A DNA stretch of 64,000 bases, taken from assembly GCF_003122325.1 (NCBI RefSeq), contig NZ_QFBC01000012.1, forward strand, positions 124,001 through 188,000, written 5' to 3'. The notes below the pieces were generated by a model, which was not told the DNA's origin, searched no databases, and was given only the letters and a program-made list of their open reading frames with translations. Source of the stretch: Rhizobium album. Lineage in GTDB: Bacteria > Pseudomonadota > Alphaproteobacteria > Rhizobiales > Rhizobiaceae. Positions 34,441 to 42,887 of this stretch are shown piece by piece (position 1 is the stretch's first letter; each line of letters opens with the position of its first letter). The position numbers and the translations under genes were made by a program.

Positions 34441-35619
34441 TTACCACCCGGTCTTCGGGCGGAAGTCCTTGGTCTTGACCGAGTCCGGCCAGACCAGCTC
34501 GAGGCTGCCGTCCTGGATCTGTAGGAAGGAGGTCGGCGTCATGGTGTTCTGCACGCCCTCGAATTTGATCGGGCCGTTGATCGTGTCGAAGGTCATGGTC
34601 GAGACCGCCTCGCGGATCTTTTCCTTGTCGAGGCCGGCGGTGGCGACGGCCTGCTGCAGGATTTCCATCGACATGTAGGCGAGCGCGCTGTCGAGAGCGT
34701 CGGGCGCTTCGTTGTATTTCGCCTTGTAGGCGTCGAAGAACGGCTTCGCCTTCGGCCAGGCGGCCTGGTTCGGCGACCAGTGGCCGACGGTGACGATGTT
34801 GTTGACGCTCTCGCCCAGCGCCTGCTGGTAGGAGCCGAAGGTGGCGCCGATCAGCGACAGAACGAAGGGCGCCTTGACGCCGAGTTCTTTGGCCTGGGCG
34901 GCGAAGAGGAAGGAATCCGAGGGGTAGCTGAGCATGATCACCGCATCGGCGCCGGACTCGTTGGTCTGCGTCAGCAGCGTGGTCAGATCCTTGATGTCAG
35001 GCGGATAGTTTTCGTTGACCGGGACGGCGATGCCCTGCTTTTCCAGCGCCGGCACCAGGAAGCTCTTGATCTCCTGCGATAGCGGCAGGACGTTGGAGAG
35101 GATCGCCGCAGAGGTGACGCCCTTGCTTTTCATGAAGGCGGCCAGCTCTTCGCCAACCTTGTCGGGAATGACCGCCGTCGGGAACCAGATGTAGCCCGGC
35201 GCCACTTCGCGCAATTGCACCGAGGCGGCGGTGTTGCCGACCATCGGGAACTTGTGGCGGCTGAGGATCGGCGCCAGCGCCAGATGGATCGGCGTGCTCC
35301 ACGGTGCGGCCAGGAGATCGACCTTGTCTTCGGTGATCAGCTTTTCATAGATGCGCACGGCATTGGCCGGATTGGACTGGTCGTCGTAGGTGACGAATTC
35401 GACCGGCCGCTTGACGCCGCCGACATCGAGGCCGCCGGCGGCATTGACCTGGTCCTCCCACAGTTCGTAGGCATTGACCTGCGACGGCGCGGCCTGGGCG
35501 AAAAGGCCGGTAAGGGACATGGAATAGCCGATGCGGACCGGCTCTTCGGCTTGTGCGACGCCCGCGGCAAGGACTGCCCCGGCGGCGATGATGGATTTCA
35601 GCTTTTTCAGCAGTGTCAT
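34441..35619 (-). CDS. Periplasmic binding protein of a HAAT importer, linked to HOD/FAD-monooxygenase cassette
   Basis: A 392-residue type I periplasmic binding protein with a signal peptide of about 23 residues (MTLLKKLKSIIAAGAVLAAG, then VAQA). The mature part starts EEPVRIGYSMSLTGLFAQAA and continues with the usual HAAT pattern. The pocket-facing region includes AAPWSTPIHLALAPIL and FPTAVIPDKVG. The ATG at 35617-35619 has AGGGGA before it. It is the first gene of a seven-gene minus-strand operon and is divergent from a TetR regulator. The ligand is probably the aromatic or N-heteroaromatic compound processed by the two enzymes at the end of the operon. Confidence 0.88.
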   Translation of the reverse strand: MTLLKKLKSIIAAGAVLAAGVAQAEEPVRIGYSMSLTGLFAQAAPSQVNAYELWEDQVNAAGGLDVGGVKRPVEFVTYDDQSNPANAVRIYEKLITEDKVDLLAAPWSTPIHLALAPILSRHKFPMVGNTAASVQLREVAPGYIWFPTAVIPDKVGEELAAFMKSKGVTSAAILSNVLPLSQEIKSFLVPALEKQGIAVPVNENYPPDIKDLTTLLTQTNESGADAVIMLSYPSDSFLFAAQAKELGVKAPFVLSLIGATFGSYQQALGESVNNIVTVGHWSPNQAAWPKAKPFFDAYKAKYNEAPDALDSALAYMSMEILQQAVATAGLDKEKIREAVSTMTFDTINGPIKFEGVQNTMTPTSFLQIQDGSLELVWPDSVKTKDFRPKTGW

Positions 35620-35801
35620 TGTCGTTCCCCTATTTTTCTTTCGATGCCGGACGGTTTCCATCCGGTTCTTCCTCAGAAGCGAGCACGCAGAGGCGCACGC
35701 TGAACGGCATGTCTGCCCGATCAGCCGCTAGGCCTTGCGTTATTCCATCAGTCCTCCGCAGCCTCGCCTTAGCGGTTGTCCCGCACTTGATATTTGATAA
35801 G

Positions 35802-35861
35802 CGAATGCTGTTCGGTAATGAAAAGAAAGTCGGCGCACTTGTCAATACCGAATGGCATTCG
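35802..35861. promoter_or_regulatory. Two inverted copies of a candidate TetR operator
   Basis: Site 1 (35802-35817) reads CGAATGCTGTTCGGTA; site 2 (35846-35861) reads TACCGAATGGCATTCG. Site 1 is the reverse complement of site 2 apart from two central positions. Each contains a palindrome of the form CGAA-N5-TTCG, and in site 2 (35849-35861) it is perfect over 13 bases. Centres are about 45 bases apart. They lie in the 323-base divergent gap (35620-35942) between the tetR gene and the binding-protein operon, the expected place for a TetR repressor of both. The rest of the gap shows no gene. Confidence 0.65.
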
Positions 35862-35942
35862 TTTTTGAATTGCGTTATCTCAAGGTTCGAAACGGGCTTT
35901 GGCCCGATAGGTATGCATCGGGAAGAGTGGCGAGGTGGGACG

Positions 35943-36569
35943 TTGGTACGTTTGAAGAGCGAGGCCGTCAGGGAAGCGATCCTGGCTTCGGCGGCGACGG
36001 AAATTTCGGCCAACGGTTATCTCGACACGACCATCGGACGGATTGCCAAGGGCGCGGGCATCGCGCCGTCGAACGTCTATGTCTATTTCGAATCGAAGCT
36101 GCAGATCTATTTCACCATCTACGAACCCTGGTTCCGGGAACAGTTCGTGCTGCTGGAACGGGTGGTGAAGAGACAATCAAGCCGGCAGGAAAAGGTTGGC
36201 GCGCTGGTGCGCGGCATCCTGCGCGATATCGCTGACGACAAGACCGGTTACACCGCCGCCCTGATGGAAGCACTGGCGGCGGTGAAACCGAAAGACAAGT
36301 ATCAGCCCGACCTTTTGACCTGGGCGGAAGAAAAGATCGAGGACATGGTGGTTCGGTCAGTCGGCGGTTACCATCATGGTCACCCCACCCTCAAGGCCTT
36401 TGCACATCTGATGATGCTCACCTTCGACGGCAGCGCGCTGCGGGCCAAGATCCTGCGCGCCAACGCGCAGGAGGACAAGACGATGGAGGCGGTCGAGGCG
36501 ATGCTGATGCAGATCATCATGGTCCCGGAGGGCGATTTGGCGGACCGTAAAGCCGTATCCGCCGGTTGA
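35943..36569 (+). CDS. TetR-family transcriptional regulator
   Basis: A 208-residue regulator. The N-terminal helix-turn-helix is VREAILASAATEISANGYLD followed by TTIGRIAKGAGIAPSNVYVYF, standard for TetR. The C-terminal ligand domain has no close pattern I recognise. The start is uncertain: a TTG at 35943 with an AGG ribosome site 7 bases before was preferred over an ATG at 35913, which lacks one. It is divergent from the HAAT/HOD/monooxygenase operon and most likely represses it until the substrate is present. Confidence 0.85.
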   Translation: MVRLKSEAVREAILASAATEISANGYLDTTIGRIAKGAGIAPSNVYVYFESKLQIYFTIYEPWFREQFVLLERVVKRQSSRQEKVGALVRGILRDIADDKTGYTAALMEALAAVKPKDKYQPDLLTWAEEKIEDMVVRSVGGYHHGHPTLKAFAHLMMLTFDGSALRAKILRANAQEDKTMEAVEAMLMQIIMVPEGDLADRKAVSAG

Positions 36570-36602
36570 AGCTGCAGCAAAAGTTTGACCGCCATCCGCC
36601 GG

Positions 36603-37352
36603 TTATTTGACGGCCGCGTTGCCGCCATCGGCAAACAGCGCCGATCCGGCGACAAAGCTCGACATCGGGCTTGCGAGAAACAGCGCCGCCCTGGCGATCT
36701 CGTCGGGATGGGCAATTCGTTTCATGGCGTGCAGCCCGGCCGCCCATTGCTTCTGGGCTTCGTCACCGGCCATGGCCGTATCCGTTCCGCCGGGCAGAAG
36801 CGCATTGGCCCGGATACCTTGGGCGGCGTAGTCGGCGGTGATGCCTTTCACCAAGCCCATCAGTCCCGCTTTCGCGGCAGCGTAGACCGCCATGCCGGGA
36901 AGCCCGACACTGGTTCCGACAAAACTCGACGTGAAGATGATTGTGCCGTTGCCACGTTTGAGCATGGCAGGGATCTGGCATCGACTTCCGAGAAATGCAG
37001 AGGTCAAGGTCGTCGCAAGCGTTTCCTGCCACTCCGAGACGGCAACATCCGCAAGCGGTTTGATCGGGCCGATGGTCGCGGCATTGTTGAACGCGATATC
37101 GAGGCCGCCGAACGATGACACGGCATCGGCCACCAGTTCCTCGTGGGTTTCCGGCAGGCTGGCATCCCCGACGACGATGCGAACTCTGCCGCCCGCGGCC
37201 CGGATCTCTTCGGATACCGTTTCCAGGGCCGCTTTGCCCCTGGCATTCAAGACGACTGCTGCGCCTTCGGCACTGAACAGCAGGGCGGCAGCACGGCCGA
37301 TCCCTGACGATGCGCCGGTGATGATGGCGACCTTATTCTCTAACATTCCCAT
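36603..37352 (-). CDS. Short-chain dehydrogenase/reductase
   Basis: A 249-residue classical SDR. It has the cofactor motif TGASSGIG at residues 12-19, the NNAA structural motif at 89-92, catalytic Ser142 or Ser143, Tyr157 and Lys161 (YAAAK), and the C-terminal SFVAGSALFADGG. The absence of an acidic residue at the end of strand 2 (VVLNARG) hints at NADP(H) preference. The ATG at 37350-37352 has a perfect AGGAGG ribosome site. It follows the dhaL gene after 145 bases in the same direction, so it may be part of the sugar operon or a separate unit. Possible role: oxidation or reduction of a small polyol or ketose. Confidence 0.85.
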   Translation of the reverse strand: MGMLENKVAIITGASSGIGRAAALLFSAEGAAVVLNARGKAALETVSEEIRAAGGRVRIVVGDASLPETHEELVADAVSSFGGLDIAFNNAATIGPIKPLADVAVSEWQETLATTLTSAFLGSRCQIPAMLKRGNGTIIFTSSFVGTSVGLPGMAVYAAAKAGLMGLVKGITADYAAQGIRANALLPGGTDTAMAGDEAQKQWAAGLHAMKRIAHPDEIARAALFLASPMSSFVAGSALFADGGNAAVK

Positions 37353-37497
37353 GAAAAACCTCCTGATTGGGGAGGCGCAGACATAGGGGATGGCAAATCG
37401 GCTCAGCCACCCGTTTCCTGCGGCAGGGATCTTTTTGCCGGCAATCTGGGGTCGCTGCAGCAAAGCCGTGACCCCGAACCTGTGCCGGCCACCGTTT

Positions 37498-38133
37498 TCA
37501 GGCAGCAAAATCCCGCATGGCGCGGATGATGAACACGCCGACGGTGGCGCCGGCATCCTGCAGGCCGACCGTCTTTTCCTGGAAGGCGGCGGCCTTGCCG
37601 TGCTGGGCGACGAGGGATTTCGTCGCTTCGAGCGCGTCCTCCGCAGCGGTCGTCGCCAGCGCCAGGGCTTCACCGAGAGATTTGCCGGAAGCGGCGGCCT
37701 CCTCGAGCGATCGGGCGATCGGGTCGAGCACGTCGAGAAGCGTCTTGTCGCCGACCTTGGCCTTGCCGCGTTCGGCAACGCCGTCGCGGAAGGCCGTCCA
37801 GAATTTCGCCGCCTCGGCGGTTCCGATCCCGTCAGCCGTTTCGAGCGCCTTGCTGGCGCGCAAAAAACCGGTGGCGGTCAGCGTGCCCATGGTTGAGGGC
37901 GCCGTGCGGGCCATGGTGGCACCGGCGGTGCGCAACAGCTTGGCGATACCGGCCGCTTCGCCTTCGGCCGTTACCGCTTCGGCGGCGGCGGCGAAGGATT
38001 TGCTCATGGTGATGCCGAGGTCGCTGTCGCCCACCTTGCCGTCGAGCGAGATCAGGAACTCGCGCTCTTCGGCAAACAGCGTCTTCCAAGCCTCGAACAG
38101 CCGGATCAGATCGGAAGCGGTGATGGTGTTCAT
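37498..38133 (-). CDS. dhaL: Dihydroxyacetone-kinase L subunit (ADP/ATP-binding)
   Basis: A 211-residue DhaL-type protein, mostly helical. The metal-nucleotide triad Asp31, Asp36 and Asp38 lies in LDGKVGDSDLGITMSKSF, and the family loop around TMARTAPSTMGTLTATGF follows. It lies 11 bases after dhaK. In E. coli DhaL carries ADP that is rephosphorylated by the phosphotransferase protein DhaM; no dhaM is present here, so this pair may use free ATP or a DhaM encoded elsewhere. Confidence 0.9.
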   Translation of the reverse strand: MNTITASDLIRLFEAWKTLFAEEREFLISLDGKVGDSDLGITMSKSFAAAAEAVTAEGEAAGIAKLLRTAGATMARTAPSTMGTLTATGFLRASKALETADGIGTAEAAKFWTAFRDGVAERGKAKVGDKTLLDVLDPIARSLEEAAASGKSLGEALALATTAAEDALEATKSLVAQHGKAAAFQEKTVGLQDAGATVGVFIIRAMRDFAA

Positions 38134-38144
38134 GGCCTAAAACC

Positions 38145-39146
38145 TCACGCGGGGATGTGCTTGAAGAAGGGCGTGTTGCCCGCGGCACCGATCAGGCGAT
38201 CCAGCTCCGCATCGAGATGCAGGATGGAGATCGACGCGCCGGCCATTTCCATCGAGGTAGCGAATTCGCCGATCCAGACATGCCTGGTCTTGACACCGCG
38301 CTCTTCCAGCAGCAGCGAAACGCGGCGGAAGAGGATGTAGAGTTCTTCCAGCGGCGTGCCGCCGAGGCCGTTGATGAGCACGGCCACCTCGTCGCCAGAC
38401 TTATAGTCCTGCTCGGCGAAGATGCGGTCCATCATTTCGTCGACGACGGCATCGGCGGGTGCCAGCTTCTTGCGGCTGATGCCGGGTTCGCCATGGATGC
38501 CCATGCCGATTTCCATCTCGTCCTCGCCGATGCTGAAAGTCGCATGGCCGATTTCCGGCACGACACAGCTCGACAGGGCAACACCCATGGTGCGGGTGCG
38601 CAGGCGGGCCTTGTCGGCCAGCCGCGTCACCTCGTCGAGCGATGCACCTTCGGCAGCAGCGGCACCGGCTGCCTTATAGACGAAGAAGATGCCGGCGACG
38701 CCGCGGCGCTTGTGCTCTTCGCCGACCACCGACGAAGCGACGTCGTCGTTGCCGACGACCTGCTTGACCTGGATGCCGTCGAGATCGGCGAGTTCCGCGG
38801 CCATGTCGAAGTTGATGATGTCGCCGGTATAGTTGCCGTAAATGTACAGAACGCCGGCGCCCTGGTCGATGGCCTTGGTGACCTGGTACATCTGCTCGGC
38901 GCTCGGAGACTGGAAGACGCCGCCGACGGCGACCCCGTCGAGCATGCCGTCACCGACGTAACCCAGGAACAGCGGCAGGTGGCCGGAGCCGCCGCCGGTG
39001 GCGATGCCGACCTTGCCCGGCTTGCGGTTGGCCGCGACCATGCAGCGCTTGTCGTCGGCGACGTAGGTGACTTCCGGATGCGCCCGGTAGATGCCCTCCA
39101 GCATCTCGTTGACGAAATTGACGGGGTCGTTCAGGAATTTCTTCAT
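38145..39146 (-). CDS. dhaK: Dihydroxyacetone-kinase K subunit (substrate-binding)
   Basis: A 333-residue DhaK-type protein. It has the substrate loop GGGSGH with His56, Asp109 (NYTGDIINFD) and the covalent-binding His218 in GMGIHGEPG, the residues known to hold dihydroxyacetone as a hemiaminal in DhaK. The ATG at 39144-39146 begins MKKFLNDPVNFVNEMLEG, the family start. It is coupled to dhaL (11-base gap) and preceded by the sugar permease. The product would be DHAP if the substrate is dihydroxyacetone. Related kinases with similar residues act on L-erythrulose, which would fit the C4 acid-sugar genes nearby. Confidence 0.92.
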   Translation of the reverse strand: MKKFLNDPVNFVNEMLEGIYRAHPEVTYVADDKRCMVAANRKPGKVGIATGGGSGHLPLFLGYVGDGMLDGVAVGGVFQSPSAEQMYQVTKAIDQGAGVLYIYGNYTGDIINFDMAAELADLDGIQVKQVVGNDDVASSVVGEEHKRRGVAGIFFVYKAAGAAAAEGASLDEVTRLADKARLRTRTMGVALSSCVVPEIGHATFSIGEDEMEIGMGIHGEPGISRKKLAPADAVVDEMMDRIFAEQDYKSGDEVAVLINGLGGTPLEELYILFRRVSLLLEERGVKTRHVWIGEFATSMEMAGASISILHLDAELDRLIGAAGNTPFFKHIPA

Positions 39147-39169
39147 GGTGTCCTCTCGAATGATTTTGT

Positions 39170-40204
39170 TTATTTCTTGCGCTGGCGCGTCACGAAGAAG
39201 GCGGCGGCCAGAAGGATGAAGCTGCCGACGACCAGCCGCTGCCAGGTGCTGGGAATGCCGACCATCACCAGCACGCTGTTGATCACCACGATCAAGAGCA
39301 CGCCGAGGATGGTGCCGAGCACCGTGCCGGTGCCGCCGGTAATGCGCGCGCCGCCGAGCACGACCGCGGCGATGACGTTGATTTCGGTGCCGACGAGGTC
39401 GAAGGGATTGGCCTGGCGGTTGGCGCAGACGTGGATGATGCCGGCGAGCCCGGCCAGCGCCCCGGCATAACCGAACAGGAAGATGTGGATGGTCTTGAGG
39501 TTGTAGCCGAGCCGGCTGGCGATCTGCGCATTGCCGCCGACGGCGAAGATCGCCCGGCCCATCAGCGTGCGGTTGAGGATCCACCAGGTGGCGACGGCGG
39601 CAATCGGCAACACCAGGAAATAGAAGGGCAGGGTGATGACGGCGCCGTTGGCGGATTCGAACTGGAACAGCGGCATGCGGCCGAAAGCCCCCATCTGCGG
39701 CGGCAAAGACATGATCCATACCGTGCCGATGAAGGACAGGAGGAAACCGCGGAACAGGTACTGCGTGCCGATGGTGACGATCAGCGACGGCACGTTCAAG
39801 TGATGAACCAGCAGGCCGTTGATGACGCCGAGCAAGGCGCCGCCGACGATCGCCATGATCAGGATGACAGCGATCGGGATACCCGGCAGATAGCTCTGCA
39901 CCAGCACGGTCAGCGAATACATGGTGAAGGCAGCGATGGCGGTGAACGACACATCGATGCCGCCGGCCGCCAGGATGATGAAGACGCCGAGCGCAAACAG
40001 GCCCATGACGACGCTGGCGCGGCCGATATCGATCAATGTCGCCGGCTGCAGGAAGGCGGGATTGGCGACGGCGACGGCGACGCAGATGGCCACCAGCAGG
40101 AAGAAGGTGATCGATTCCGGCCGGCGGCGGATGAACTCACCGAGGCTGAAGCTTTGCGGCCGGGCCGCATCTTCCTTGAGCTGTTCGATCCGGGAAGCAT
40201 TCAT
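39170..40204 (-). CDS. CUT2-family sugar ABC permease (RbsC type)
   Basis: A 344-residue permease with a cytoplasmic N-terminus of about 30 residues and eight to ten membrane spans. Family marks are FALGVFIILAAGGIDVSFTA and VLGGARITGGTGTVLGTILG. It overlaps the ATPase gene by 4 bases and precedes dhaK by 23. It partners with a second RbsC-like permease at 42888-43913 and the ATPase between them, so the importer may work with a heterodimeric channel. Confidence 0.9.
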   Translation of the reverse strand: MNASRIEQLKEDAARPQSFSLGEFIRRRPESITFFLLVAICVAVAVANPAFLQPATLIDIGRASVVMGLFALGVFIILAAGGIDVSFTAIAAFTMYSLTVLVQSYLPGIPIAVILIMAIVGGALLGVINGLLVHHLNVPSLIVTIGTQYLFRGFLLSFIGTVWIMSLPPQMGAFGRMPLFQFESANGAVITLPFYFLVLPIAAVATWWILNRTLMGRAIFAVGGNAQIASRLGYNLKTIHIFLFGYAGALAGLAGIIHVCANRQANPFDLVGTEINVIAAVVLGGARITGGTGTVLGTILGVLLIVVINSVLVMVGIPSTWQRLVVGSFILLAAAFFVTRQRKK

Positions 40205-41775
40205 TGGGCGTGTTCCTTCCTGGACGACAGCATGGCCTTGTAGAGCTGTTCTTCGCTGGCTTCGGCCGCGTCGAGTTGGGCGACGATGCCGCCGGCATTC
40301 ATGACAAGAATACGGTCGGCGTTCTGCAGCAGTTCCGGCAGGTCGTCGCTGACGATGATCAGCCCCATACCGGCTTCGGCCAGCGCCTGGATGGCGCGGT
40401 AGATGGTATCCTTGGAGCCGACGTCGACGCCGACGGTCGGGCCGTGCAGCACGAGAAGTTTCGGGCCGATGCTCAGCCAGCGGCCGATCAGCACGCGCTG
40501 CTGGTTGCCGCCGGAGAGCGAGCCGACCGGCAGGTCGAGATCCTTGGTATTGAGCCGCATCTCTTCGGAAAGGCGGGCGGCGATGGCCCGGCCCTGCTTC
40601 TTGTCGACGACGCCGAGCGCATTGCTGAGGCGGGTAAGGATCAGGGCGATCTCGTTTTCGAAGATCGATTTGTCGAGGAACAGGCCTTCTGCCAGCCGGT
40701 CTTCCGGAACGTAACCGATGCCCATGGCGATGGCGTCGGCGGGGCGGCGCACCGTGACCGGCCGGCCTTGCAGCGCGATGCTGCCTGACGTCGCCGGCGC
40801 CACGCCGGTGAGCGCCATGGCCAGTTCGTTGCGGCCGGAATCGGCAAGACCGGTGATCCCGAGGATTTCGCCCTGGCGCAGGCTAAAGCCGAGATCGCTG
40901 AAACCGGGGGCGGAGAGATGTTCGACCCGCAAGAGCTCGCCGTCGCCGGGCTTGCCGTGGCGGTAGCGTTCGGCATCGATCGGCCGGCCGGTCATCAGTT
41001 CGGACAATTGCTTCTTGCTGTAGTCCTCCAGCGGACCCTGGGCGACGCACTGGCCGTCGCGGAAGACGATGGCGTGACCGCCGATGCGGTAACATTCGTC
41101 CAGCTTGTGGGTGACGAACAGCACCGCGACGTTTTCCGAGCGCAGCCGTTCGACGACGCGGATCAGGTTGTCGACCTCGCGGCGCGTCAGCGAGGTGGTC
41201 GGCTCGTCCATGATGACGAGTTTGGCGCGGGTGGCGATGGCGCGGGCGATGGCCACCAGCTGGCGGGCGGCGAGCGGCAGATCGGAGACGACGGTGTTGA
41301 GAAAGGCGCGGTCGGTGGGCAGGCCGACGGTCGAGAGCGCCCGTTCGGCGGTCTGCCGCAGGCGGCTGCGGTCGAACAGCCGGGCAAGCCGGCCATGGGC
41401 GCCGACGAGCTGTTCGCTGAGCGCGACGTTTTCCGCCACCGTCAGGTTGGGAATGAGCGACAGGTCCTGGTAGACGGTCTCGATGCCCGCGCCGAGCGAC
41501 TGGATCGGATCGAGCGCCGTGTAGCTGCGGCCGTCGAGGATGATTTCGCCCTCGCTCGGCGCGATCGCCCCGGACATGATCTTGATGACGGTGCTCTTGC
41601 CGCAGCCGTTTTCACCAAGCAGGTGGTATGCTTCACCAAGGTTCAGTGCGAGATCGATGCCGCGCAGGGCATGGACGCCGCCGAACCACTTCTGGATGTT
41701 TCGCAATTCCAGGAAGCGCTCCGAAGCCGGAGCGTTTTTCGTCATTGCCGACACGTTGAATTCCTCTATCGCCAT
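40201..41775 (-). CDS. CUT2-family sugar ABC ATPase with two nucleotide-binding domains (RbsA type)
   Basis: A 524-residue tandem ATPase. Domain 1 has Walker A GENGCGKST, Walker B LVIMDEPTTSL and THKLDE at the switch position. Domain 2 has a degenerate Walker A (TGLADSGRNELAM), an intact signature LSGGNQQRVLIGRW, and an altered Walker B LLVLHGPTVGVDVGSK, where His444 and Gly445 replace the usual Asp-Glu pair; it also has VSDDLPE at the switch. Domain 2 therefore probably lacks hydrolysis. The start at 41773-41775 lacks a clear ribosome site; an ATG 10 codons later is possible. Confidence 0.9.
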   Translation of the reverse strand: MAIEEFNVSAMTKNAPASERFLELRNIQKWFGGVHALRGIDLALNLGEAYHLLGENGCGKSTVIKIMSGAIAPSEGEIILDGRSYTALDPIQSLGAGIETVYQDLSLIPNLTVAENVALSEQLVGAHGRLARLFDRSRLRQTAERALSTVGLPTDRAFLNTVVSDLPLAARQLVAIARAIATRAKLVIMDEPTTSLTRREVDNLIRVVERLRSENVAVLFVTHKLDECYRIGGHAIVFRDGQCVAQGPLEDYSKKQLSELMTGRPIDAERYRHGKPGDGELLRVEHLSAPGFSDLGFSLRQGEILGITGLADSGRNELAMALTGVAPATSGSIALQGRPVTVRRPADAIAMGIGYVPEDRLAEGLFLDKSIFENEIALILTRLSNALGVVDKKQGRAIAARLSEEMRLNTKDLDLPVGSLSGGNQQRVLIGRWLSIGPKLLVLHGPTVGVDVGSKDTIYRAIQALAEAGMGLIIVSDDLPELLQNADRILVMNAGGIVAQLDAAEASEEQLYKAMLSSRKEHAQ

Positions 41776-41780
41776 GCTGT

Positions 41781-41829
41781 GCCCGCTATCGGCGGGCTTT
41801 CGACGGCCGGGACCTTTCGGCTCCGGCCG
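41781..41829 (-). terminator. Pair of intercistronic hairpins between sugar-binding protein and ATPase
   Basis: GCCCGC (41781-41786) pairs with GCGGGC (41792-41797), and CGGCCGG (41804-41810) with CCGGCCG (41823-41829). Both lie in the 69-base gap between the binding-protein stop and the ATPase start. They probably limit downstream expression or protect the upstream message. Confidence 0.5.
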
Positions 41830-41844
41830 CCTTCGAAACAGCGA

Positions 41845-42855
41845 TTAGAACATGTGGTCCTTGTAGGTGGACTTGTCGGCCAGAACCATGCCGTTGCCGA
41901 TGACCAGCACGCCGTCGCCGGCACCCTTCTTGATCGAGACCTTGTTGTAGCCTTCGACGCCGAGATCCATGCCGTCGGTCAGTTCCTTCTTCTCGACCAG
42001 CAGCTTGGCGACGGCGTTCATCGCCATGCCGGCCTTTTGCGGATCCCAGAAGCCGATGGCGGTGATCGCGCCGGATTCCAGCAGGTCGGCAGAGGGGTTC
42101 GGCAGGCCGGTGCCGACGAGGCATACCTTGCCGCTCAGGCCGGCTTCGTCGATGGCGCGGCCGACGCCGAGAACGTCGTTACCGGCAGAGGTCTGGAAAC
42201 CCTTGATGTCGGGGTGCTTGCGCAGCACTTCCTTGGCTTTTTCATAGGTCGCATTGGCATCGTCGAAGGATTCGTTGTTCGGATCGACGAGCTGCATGTC
42301 GGCATACTTCTTGGCGTTTTCTTCGCCGGCGCCGACCCACTGCATGTGCGTGCGGCTGCCGAGCGAACCGACGAAGGTCGTCCACTTGCCGGCCTTGCCC
42401 ATGCATTCGGCTAGGCGCTCGTTGAGGGCTGCACCATATTCGGCGTTGTCGAAGGCTTCGACGTCGGCCTGGGTGTTCATCTGGTTGTCGGCCTCATGGG
42501 TGACGACGACGATGCCGCGTTCCATGGCGCGCTTGAAGGCGCCTTCGAGGACAGCCGGGTCCATCGGCACGACGGCGAGCGCGTTGACGCCCTTGGCAAT
42601 CAGGTCCTGGACAATCTGCAGCTGCTGGGCGGAATCGGCGGTTGCCGGGCCGCTCTGGCTGGCCTGCACGTCCGGATTGGCCTGCTGGAAGGCCTCGACG
42701 CCGGTGTTCATGCGGTCGAACCACGGAATACCGCTGATCTTGACGACGGTGGCGATGACGGGCTTTTCCTGCGCGACAAGCGTGGTCGCGGTGCCGGCCA
42801 GCATGGCGGTTGCAATGAATGTTCCCGCGAGCATCTTTTTGGTTTTAGCTTTCAT
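41845..42855 (-). CDS. Periplasmic sugar-binding protein of a CUT2 importer (RbsB type)
   Basis: A 336-residue type I binding protein with a signal peptide of about 28 residues (MKAKTKKMLAGTFIATAMLA ending near LVAQ). The mature part opens KPVIATVVKISGIPWFDRMN, the RbsB/LsrB-like first strand, with IVQDLIAKGVNALAVVPMDP and VVVTHEADNQ following. The ATG at 42853-42855 has GGAGGAG before it. It delivers a sugar or polyol to the two permeases and tandem ATPase around it. The neighbouring kinase suggests a C3 or C4 ketose or polyol. The fold pattern is closest to the autoinducer-2/rhamnose branch, by recall. Confidence 0.88.
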   Translation of the reverse strand: MKAKTKKMLAGTFIATAMLAGTATTLVAQEKPVIATVVKISGIPWFDRMNTGVEAFQQANPDVQASQSGPATADSAQQLQIVQDLIAKGVNALAVVPMDPAVLEGAFKRAMERGIVVVTHEADNQMNTQADVEAFDNAEYGAALNERLAECMGKAGKWTTFVGSLGSRTHMQWVGAGEENAKKYADMQLVDPNNESFDDANATYEKAKEVLRKHPDIKGFQTSAGNDVLGVGRAIDEAGLSGKVCLVGTGLPNPSADLLESGAITAIGFWDPQKAGMAMNAVAKLLVEKKELTDGMDLGVEGYNKVSIKKGAGDGVLVIGNGMVLADKSTYKDHMF

Positions 42856-42887
42856 GGTCTCCTCCACAATTTAGTATCCCTCGGATT

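Noticed and set aside
37440-37480. GGGGTC...GACCCC repeat after dhaL as a terminator
   Set aside because: Only six paired bases with a 16-base loop and no U-run, so it is not supported as a terminator.
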